Source: Podospora pseudocomata (lineage: Eukaryota; Ascomycota; Sordariomycetes; Sordariales; Podosporaceae). From it: a DNA stretch of 64,000 nucleotides. Below, one piece after another: positions 56,772 through 64,000 of the stretch (positions are counted from its first letter, which is position 1; every line of letters begins with the position of its first letter). Position numbers and translations under genes: made by a program. Location: NCBI RefSeq assembly GCF_035222375.1, contig NC_085891.1, forward strand, positions 2,914,001 to 2,978,000, read 5' to 3'. A model generated the notes under the pieces. That model did not search any database. It was not told the origin of the DNA and saw only the letters and a program-made list of their open reading frames with translations.

Positions 56772-57005
56772 AAAGTAGCAATCACAGGGCCAGACTGCGA
56801 AGCTAGATGCCGAACACACAAGACAAGATATGAAAAGAGTGAATATGTTTTGCGTGTGTTGAGAGAGAGTGACAGGTTGTTGAGAGATGGAGAGAGATAT
56901 CGAGATTGGTTTGTGTGTCGAGGTATATAAAACGAGAGTAAAAGTAGACCAAAGCTCAAGAAGAACTCACAACATAAAGGTAAAGAGGGTAGCGGTCGGA
57001 TCCAT
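55311..57005 (-). CDS. CBM48/AMPK-beta-like glycogen-binding domain protein, uncharacterised
   Basis: Two exons (57005-56971, 35 nt, and 56640-55311) give 454 residues. Exon 1 encodes MDPTATLFTFML and joins in phase to QTHPSVNTVHLIGSWDNFNK. Residues ~13-105 resemble the early-set carbohydrate-binding fold of AMPK beta subunits: VHLIGSWDNF, then QWRGCHNFEDI, KMGQTYYYYYEVNG and TLWIPVEQ. The remaining ~350 residues are Ser/Pro-rich, acidic and probably disordered, ending in a conserved-looking DLREELGWMADFI helix. No kinase-binding ASC domain of true AMPK beta is visible. The start is chosen because the 330-nt intron restores the first strand; the alternative is a longer read-through frame of poor quality. 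The function is unknown; glycogen or membrane-associated starch-like binding is only a guess from the fold. Confidence 0.75.
56738..56767. repeat. (AG)n microsatellite inside the CBM48-like gene intron
   Basis: About 14 AG units; on the sense strand this is a CT tract ~100 bases upstream of the intron's 3' splice site. Confidence 0.85.
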
Positions 57006-59830
57006 GCCGAATTACACAAAGGCTGAGACTCAAGTGCGAGTCTCTTCTCAGAGGAGGCAAGGCAGGGCTGTGGTGAATGGGTGATCCCGGATCGTCTTAT
57101 AAGTGGAACAATGGCTTTGTTGGTCCACGCGTGGCAGGCTGTTGGGATGCAACGTGTAGACGCAGGGAATTGGAGGATGCGGCGTGTAGCCAATGGAAGG
57201 GATGAGAGAGGGCCCGGAAGCGCCGTGATTCTGAGCAAACAGCGACTGAGTGGTTGGCGCTTAACCACGCTTCACGGTCGACTGTCTCAGGGTGGGTAGT
57301 ATGCCGTAATCCTGTGCCGCAGCGTCAACGCGGTTAAAGTGAAGCGATGGAACCCTGAGAGAGAGAAGCGGAGAGACGATGGTGAAGAATCATCGAGGGA
57401 GGATGAGATGAGAAAGAGGGAGGGGGGCTGTGAGAGTGGTGACGAGGACCAGGCTTGCTTAAAGCAATAAACCTGCTTGTCTCGCACCTGTGTCAACACG
57501 GTGGACCACCCATCGTCCCCAGCCCTCACAGGCTTGCCCCGGGCTGGCCGACCCTGGTGTCTTTGGTGATCGAATTGGGACAGCTTGGAGGGACGCAAGC
57601 TGGCTTGGGATTGGGCCGTCCTCATGCACCGCCAATCTCGCCAGGGCCGTCGCCGGGAGACCCCTGGCCTTCATGCACCATCGATTGTCAAATTGGATCG
57701 AGGGTGCAGTCGATCTAGCGGATGGTTGCATCACTTCCCGCTTCTCGAGGCATTTCATTGTTGGGCAATTGTTTACAGTAGAACTGCTGCTCTGTGTGTT
57801 TGTCGCACAAGTCCGGATAGAGACAGAGCTGTGGGATCATGTGAGATTCTCGAGTTCGTCGAGGCTCTGAACTGGGGTTGGTGACACCTCAGAGGTATCA
57901 GAGGAGACTGCGCAAAAAAAGATAGAAACCCAAAGAAAGACAAAAATCTGGTTCAGGGCTTTCGAGTTCAGCCGTCCATGCGCCCTGTGTGGCCCTGTCG
58001 GCCGACGACGACGATGGAGCGGGCTGGGATGGTGAGATCATTCACGCCGTCCCATCAACTGCCAGGGGTCCAGCAGCTAAATCTGGACCGTGGGACCCAC
58101 TACCAACGACACTGATTGGCCAATGGGCGCATTATGCTGCAGCAATCGCCATGTTTCAAGTAGAGAAGCGCTTTCACCAGACGATAAAATGCCCTCCGTA
58201 AATAATTGCTTCGAATTGACTCAATCAAATATGAACATCTCCCGCCTCATCCCTCCGCTCACACCATCCAGGCACCCGGAACGAACCATCATCTATCTCA
58301 TCCTCCTCCTCCTCCTCAGGGACAACAACCTGCTGACAACCAGCCCTCCCCCCCAACTCAACTCAGGCACCAACCCACCCCCTCTCGGACCATCCCACCC
58401 GAAGGAACCGAGACTCACATATGTAATATGCATCCTCCACCCTTCCAAACCGTTGATCAAAAGCAAACTTTCTTCCATTCTTCCTTCCTTTGCTTCCGTC
58501 CGTCTGCGGATCAGAAACAACAGGTCATACAGATCGGCAAAAAAGAACATTTCTCCAAGTCTCCCCCGTAAACAGAAGCAATCAAATTCCATTCCCTTCC
58601 CCAGCTCTACATCCCATCATGCAGTCCCACCATCTCACAGCAGCAGCAGCATCACCATTTACCTTACCTTGCGTACGTGTACACTGTGCTATATGTCTCG
58701 GACATCACCATGAGTCAAAGTCTCCTCCAGATCATAATTCTCCTACGTCCGCAATCATCATCATCATCTTGGTAGTGGTAATAGTAAAATAGTCCGGAAT
58801 ATTTCTCATCATCATGTATGTATCAAGCTTGTTGTAAACATTTGATCAGCTTCGGACGAACAACCCCCCCTCAACAACAACAGATAATAACCCACATGCA
58901 GCCACCCGGCGCGCCACCGCGCCGTCCCCGTTCCCGTTGATGTTGCCCCACAATACCTTCATATAAGATTGAAAGAAAACGGGTCTTATAAGACCCGCCA
59001 TCTTCGAGGGAAGTGGCACAACCCTCACCCAGGCCCGTTTTCAAGACCGACTCCCCGACCTCCCGATTTCTTTCCTCTGCGCTCTGCTTACAGCCCCTAC
59101 CCGAGTCATATGCCCAAACAAAACAAGAAGCAAACAAAACAACAAGTTCCCCATGGCGAAATGTGTGTCGTGCCGCTGAGGATACCGAGACGCCCATGTA
59201 TCCCAGAAAATCTCACTATATACAATCCCAATAAGACATGGCGGATCAGGAGTAGTAGTATTGTGATGATGATAAAGGGAGGCCTGATTCAAATAGTCAT
59301 ATTACACATTATATTCATGACCCCCCCTCACGTCTCTCTGCCTCTCCCCGACTGCTTGCAACCACCCAGGCAACCCAACCCATTCATCATATCTGCACGT
59401 ACGTACACGCGAACGAACCCATCTCCCTGCTGCTGTCCTCCCATCGATCACAACAGCCAACCGTACCTACCTAACACGCAGGTACCAACCATCCAATTCC
59501 TTTACCACATCAAAAACAAAGCGTCCCATCAACCGACGCCCCCCACCTCCCCCAGAACATATATTTTTGTATAGCTTCCCTGCTATGATACTCACAAAAC
59601 CCACAACAACACATCACTGACACCCAGCCGAAACAAAAAAAAGTATCAAAAACCACCCCAAAAAATACAACTTCAGTAACTACAAATTCCCCCAAACCCC
59701 TCTCCCTCAACCCCCTTTTGCCCAGCAAGAAAGGAGCCAAGAAAGAAGCCAGAGGAGTCTCCATTACTAAACACCACCACCACCACCACCCCACAAGAAG
59801 AATCTTATTACAGGTTTGTTTGAAAGCAAC

Positions 59831-59861
<31 letters not shown>

Positions 59862-60022
59862 ACAACCACCAAGCCCACTTGGTTTTCCCACCTCCCTTCC
59901 TACCCCCTCCAAATTATCCTTTCCAAACCCACCACCCCTCCTCCATTAAAAAAAAAAGCACATAGGTAGCGTTATCCCTTCATTAACAGTCCCATATATC
60001 ATATTTATCAGACCCAGTATCT
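57006..60022. other. 3 kb intergenic region, no gene seen
   Basis: This is the longest gene-free stretch. It lies upstream of the CBM48-like gene and downstream of SUR2. Frames of 100-200 codons exist on the plus strand (57490-57870, 58090-58713, 58969-59574) but are Pro/Ser/His-rich translations of C-rich DNA with no domain. A 29-30 base poly-A run is at 59830-59859. It could hold a non-coding transcript, which sequence alone cannot show. Confidence 0.5.
59830..59859. repeat. Poly-A tract (~29 nt)
   Basis: An uninterrupted A run lies ~160 bases beyond the SUR2 stop codon. I see no retroposed gene body or flanking duplication beside it, so I do not call a retroposon. Confidence 0.85.
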
Positions 60023-61273
60023 TCACTTGGCCTTCACCTTCCCATTCACCGTCACACTCCCATTCCTTTCTTTCCCCGTCACCAACCTCTTCTTCTCATC
60101 CTTGGCCGCCGCGTTCGCCCTTGTCCTTTCATACTTGAGCTGCACATCCCCCTCCCACTTGGTCCCCAGCCACCTGTCCCAGATGGTGAAGAAGGGCTGG
60201 GAAAAGTTGGACTTGATGCCCCAGCTCTGGTGGTGAATGTCGTGGTAGGCGGCATTGTTGCTCGTGATGTGCTGCAGCGGGTCCCAGGGGAGCTTATACC
60301 CGCAGTGGTCGTCGACGGTCTTCATCATACTCGTCACAAAGAACAGCATGCCCATCCTGTTGGTCATGAACGAGAGCTTGTACCCAATGCCAGCTCCAAG
60401 CGTGTCCATGACGAAGCCTTCGACCGGGTGGTTGTAAAGCGCGCCGTAAGCGTAGGGAACGTAAAGGCGGTGGTGGCGGGCGTGCCAGTTTGCTACACGG
60501 CACCAGTCACGTTAGCTTTCCCTTACTCTCAAGTAACAAAATAGGGGAGGTGGAAACATACTATACATCCACTTATTCACATGCATAGCCCTATGCCAAA
60601 AATACTGCCACGTATCCATCACCGCAACCGCAACCCACATCTGAAACCCCGGCACAACAACCCAATACATCAACTTGGCCAGCACAACCTCCCAGACCGC
60701 AAACGCCGGCACCGTCTCCATCACCGCCTTCTTCCCCCCCTCCACAACCAGCTCCGTCGTCAGAAAAGGGTAATCCCCCCCCGCCAGCGCCCCCGCCAGC
60801 AGAGGGTACCCCCCTAAAGCAACCTTCTCGCTCAATCCCCTCGCGTTCAACCCCACCAGTCCGAGCATGTTCGGCAGCGCCCTCTGCGCGATCCTGATCC
60901 GCCTCGCCCACACCGCCACATCGTACCCCTCCGACCCCGTCATCTGCTTCGCCTCGGTCAGGTTCAAGAACGCGCCCGTCGCCACCTGGAGGATCTGCTC
61001 CAAGACAACATCCCGCGCGACCTCCCACCGAGAGGCGAGGTTGCGCTGCGAGATCTCCTCGGGCGTGTGCAGGCGGTACTGGGGGAAGAGGTCGTACGTG
61101 TCGATGAGGTGGAAGATGCCCGAGACGACCCAGTAGGCGACGTGGGGGAGGATGATGGAGAGCCAAAAGTCTGAGATGAAGGGTAAGAGGTCCGGGAGGG
61201 GTTTTAGCTCGTAGGATGGTAGGGGTGGGAGGGGAGGGTAGGAGGCGGTGGTTGTGTTTGAGGAGGAGGCCAT
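60023..61273 (-). CDS. SUR2: Sphinganine C4-hydroxylase
   Basis: Two exons (61273-60562 and 60492-60023) give 393 residues. Three histidine boxes of the fatty-acid-hydroxylase family are intact: HRAMH (227-231), HARHH (241-245, formed right after the splice as TNWHARHH) and HDIHH (321-325). The segments RLYVPYAYGALYNHPVEGF and GIKSNFSQPFFTIWDRWLG identify Sur2 rather than sterol desaturases. The enzyme is a di-iron membrane protein of the ER that hydroxylates dihydrosphingosine to phytosphingosine. Hydrophobic segments flank residues ~35-60 and ~190-225. A middle region (~100-180) has an Ala/Gly-rich insertion compared with yeast Sur2 (349 aa). The basic tail with several Lys could aid ER retention. 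Confidence 0.94.
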
Positions 61274-61288
61274 GGTGAATTGATTGAT

Positions 61289-61320
<32 letters not shown>

Positions 61321-62861
61321 GATGATGATGATGGGCGGTGGTGGGTGCTGCCCGTTACGTTGGAAAAGATTTAAAGAGCAAGCGATGTGCTCAAACAGAG
61401 GAGGGTAAGGTAGGTAGCGCGCGCGGTGGTGAAAACGTTAGGTTGACCGCATCAATGGAGGGTTATAGTTAGTTTAGTTGGTTAGTTAGTTGAGGGGAGG
61501 GAAAAACCAAACAACAGAGTTTAACAAAAAGGGCAACAAACAAAACCATAAACAACGACGTTGACCGCCACTGTTTAAGTTCATTTGTTGTTTTTTTTGA
61601 GGAGGTAGGGGGAGAGAGAGAGAGGGAGAGAGAGGCGAAACTGCTGACTGGGCGGAAGAGAAAGAAAGTGGTTCGGTGTTTTTGAGGAAAAAAACGGGCG
61701 GTTTGTAAGTGATCCCCGGGGTGGAATCCATCCGCGGTTCCCGATTGGTACCTTGGAATAAGAACGCCTTGGCCCCCTGGAAATGCGCTACAAAACACTT
61801 CAACACACCTAAACCCCTACAGAAGGTGACAAGGTGTGCTCCAATTTCCGTATCTAGACGCCGTCGGGTGACCGATGGGACGATGGTCTTTCCACTTGGT
61901 GTTATCTGATCCGATGGTGACGACGGGAATCCCATGCGCCCGTTTGTCGGAGGGAGTTTTCTGCTTGATCGATCATCGATATCCATGGCTGGCTTATGTT
62001 AGCAACGCGTTCGCGACCCCTATCTGCATGATGCGCTGTCATTGGTTAGTGGGAGGTCAGAGGCAGAACTGTCCGCCACCGCAGTTCTTGGCGGTGGTTC
62101 CGAAGATCAGTTCCAGAACTTTGACAACGGGGTTGTCCCAGGGTTTTCCTTTGTGACGTGAAACGGCCAGACAGTTTTTGAGTTTTATCTTGAGATTGAG
62201 ATTTTGACGTTGTTGACAGAAGAAGAGAGAGAAGTAGATATGCAGAAAAAACAGAAATGGTTCCTGGAGGCTTCGGCAGTCAAATCGCCCAACGAGGCTG
62301 AACTTCAACCTATAGACATTTGTGACATTGTTGCATGTTGCCACTCACCTCTCACTTGAGTTTCGTACTGCACCACAAAACCACGTGAATGGCGTCCACC
62401 TCAACTCAACGGTGGTGCATGGCTTGCCCTCACAACTCACACAGCCTTCGACTTACACCTCTGAAAACTTATTCTTCAATATCTTCAATATCCTCCCACT
62501 TATCATCATCACACCACAACCAAATAACCCAGGTAAATTGCCGCCTGTGCAAAGTATCAAAGTATTTCATCAAGTGAATCCAAAGTCTGTTGTTGAAAAA
62601 GGGTGGCCCAATGTGGGTCCATCTCGATTCCCTGAACCACTTAAAAAAAAAAAGTTGCCCCGCTCGATCTTTTTTACCCCTCCCCATTCAATTCTTTGAA
62701 TCCGTCCCCCGCGCTGGCCTGCCTTGTTAACTACCACCCACCACCCCGCCCGCCGCCATCCATCAATTTTTTCCCCCCTTCCTGTGCCTTCCATTCCTTT
62801 GACAACCCACCGCAGACCAGACCAGCCTCATAATCTCGTCACCCTCGCAAACACCGCCAAG
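61274..62861. promoter_or_regulatory. Divergent region SUR2 / TCTP
   Basis: 1.6 kb lies between head-to-head start codons. A GATT repeat sits in the SUR2 leader. A minus-strand frame at 62057-62344 has no recognisable domain. The TCTP side is C/T-rich. Confidence 0.5.
61279..61334. repeat. (GATT)n / (GAT)n repeat in SUR2 leader
   Basis: About ten GATT units followed by GAT units lie within 10-60 bases of the SUR2 start codon; the SUR2 transcript reads them as ATC and CAAT repeats. Confidence 0.85.
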
Positions 62862-63961
62862 ATGATTGTCTACTCTGTACGTTGCCCCCCAACCATCTCA
62901 TCTCACACCATCGCACAATTTTCCCCGGCGCAGAAATTCAACCCCGTTGTGCCTCTGCAGCTGTGGGCGCATAGTGCCAGACCACACCACTTTATCTACC
63001 TGGAACATCAAACATCACCAGATAGATAGCTAACACCGACAACCCCCAAACAGGATGTGATCAAGACCTCCAGCGCCGACGAGCCCCTCGCCTTCGCCCC
63101 CAACGACGAGATTATCTCCGACGGTTACACCCTCATCCCCTGCAACGCCGACGAGATCGATGCCCTCGCCAAGAAGCCCGCCAAGACCGTCGGCGACGTC
63201 CTCGGTGTCGACGATGAGTGGGAGCGCCAGCCCGCCGACGTCAAGGCCAAGAAGGAGGCCGAGTCCATCCTCTACTTTGTCAGAGGCGAGCGCGTGACTG
63301 AGGCTGCCGCCAACGTCGGTATGTACCACCATTACCTCGCAATATCGTTCACCAACAAACACTGACCCTCTCCCCGCAGACACCGGTGCCAACGCCTCCG
63401 CCGAGGGTGGTGACGACGAGGGTGCCGAGGACACCGCCAAGGAGGTCATCAACGTCGTCTCCTCCGGCCTCCTCGAGTCCACCTCTTTCGACAAGAAGTC
63501 CTACATGGCCTACCTCAAGGGTGCGTTTCCCCTTCCCCCCATCCCTTTCTCCCCTCAAAACTAACTGCCCCCGCAGGCTACCTCAAGTCCACCAAGCAGT
63601 ACATCCCCTGGGCCCAAAAGAACCGCGAGGAGAACGACTGGCAGTGGAAGGCCCTCTCCGCCGAGGAGCAGGAGGCCGAGAAGAAGAAGGTCGAGCAGCA
63701 GATCGCCATCTTCGAGCCCAAGGCCATGGCCTTCGCCAAGTGGATTCAGGCCAACTTCAAGGACCTCGACTTTTACACCGGTGCCTCCATGAACCCCGAT
63801 GGAATGTATGTTTACTCTCCCCTTCTTCCAACCTAACCTCTCCCCCGAGAGTGCAGAGCTGATGTCAAAACAACAGGGTCATCCTCTCCAACTACATGGA
63901 GGACGGTGTCTCCCCTTACTTCCTCTTCTGGAAGGCTGGCCTCAAGGGCCAAAAGTGCTAA
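62862..63961 (+). CDS. TMA19: Translationally controlled tumor protein (TCTP) homologue, expanded
   Basis: Five exons (62862-62876, 63054-63318, 63380-63520, 63577-63805, 63877-63961) give 244 residues, against ~170 for usual TCTP. Exon 1 encodes only MIVYS. The TCTP fold is recognised by NDEIISDGY, the first signature DTGANASAEGG (~94), FDKKSYMAYLKGYLKS, and the second signature DLDFYTGASMNPDGMV followed by YMEDGVSPYFLFWKAGLKGQKC. Two insertions explain the length: ~50 residues between strand 2 and the first signature (~35-90) and ~30 charged residues in the helical hairpin (around WAQKNREENDWQWK). Glu of the usual TGES is Ala here. TCTP binds ribosomes and GTPases and responds to stress. 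Nearly every codon ends in C, suggesting strong expression. It may be a divergent second copy; the symbol follows yeast. Confidence 0.9.
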
Positions 63962-64000
63962 ATGTTTTGACCAAAACATTTAGTATATAAAAATAAAAAA

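Noticed and set aside
56735-57268. 177-codon minus-strand frame including a Ser-Leu repeat, considered as N-terminus of the CBM48-like protein
   Set aside because: It translates the intron's CT repeat; the 35-nt exon at 57005-56971 joins in phase to the conserved domain instead.
59830-59859. Poly-A tract considered as the tail of a retroposed element
   Set aside because: No adjacent gene-like or SINE body and no target-site duplication could be seen.

Overview
The window is nuclear DNA of a filamentous ascomycete (Pezizomycotina), most likely a Sordariomycete of the Sordariales type. The reasons are compact genes with short 50-120 nt GT-AG introns crowded near the start codon, a fungal Zn2Cys6 regulator, and single-copy fungal orthologues (CTK3, SUR2, SSL2, HAT1, midasin). 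I see no transposon, virus-like element, CRISPR array, rRNA or convincing tRNA. The order (genus) is inferred from style and cannot be proven from this window alone.

Layout, left to right, with exon boundaries worked out from splice sites and reading frame: a mitochondrial PPR protein (-), a histidine acid phosphatase (+), a Zn2Cys6 transcription factor (-, 5 exons), a mitochondrial D-lactate/D-2-hydroxyglutarate dehydrogenase (-), proteasome subunit alpha-4 (+, with a 7-nt microexon), a small CHY zinc-finger protein (-), the TFIIH helicase XPB/Ssl2 (+), a doubtful repeat-bearing ORF (-), pyrroline-5-carboxylate reductase (-), the CTD-kinase gamma subunit CTK3 (+), histone acetyltransferase HAT1 (-), a ZIP9-type metal transporter with an apparent one-base frameshift (+), a Cdc4-like F-box/WD40 protein (+), pyruvate dehydrogenase E1-alpha (+), DNA ligase I (+), mitochondrial ribosomal protein bL12m (-), the ~15 kb midasin gene MDN1/REA1 (+), a protein with an N-terminal CBM48-like domain (-), sphinganine C4-hydroxylase SUR2 (-) and an unusually long TCTP homologue (+).

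The genes are housekeeping and do not form an operon-like pathway or secondary-metabolite cluster. Several sit head to head over short shared promoters (PPR/phosphatase, DLD/PRE6, CHY/SSL2, PRO3/CTK3, HAT1/ZIP, bL12m/MDN1, SUR2/TCTP). The bL12m/MDN1 pair joins a ribosomal protein to a ribosome-assembly ATPase.

The strongest unexplained signal is compositional. In most moderately expressed genes the sense strand is C-rich in the 5' half and becomes strongly G-rich toward the stop codon, on either strand, while the highly expressed type of gene (PDA1, TCTP, DLD) keeps C-ending codons throughout. Other points worth checking are the microexons, the ZIP frameshift, the expanded TCTP, a telomere-like G-quadruplex tract upstream of the F-box gene, and the repeat-embedded stop codon of HAT1. 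I found no clearly new multi-gene system.
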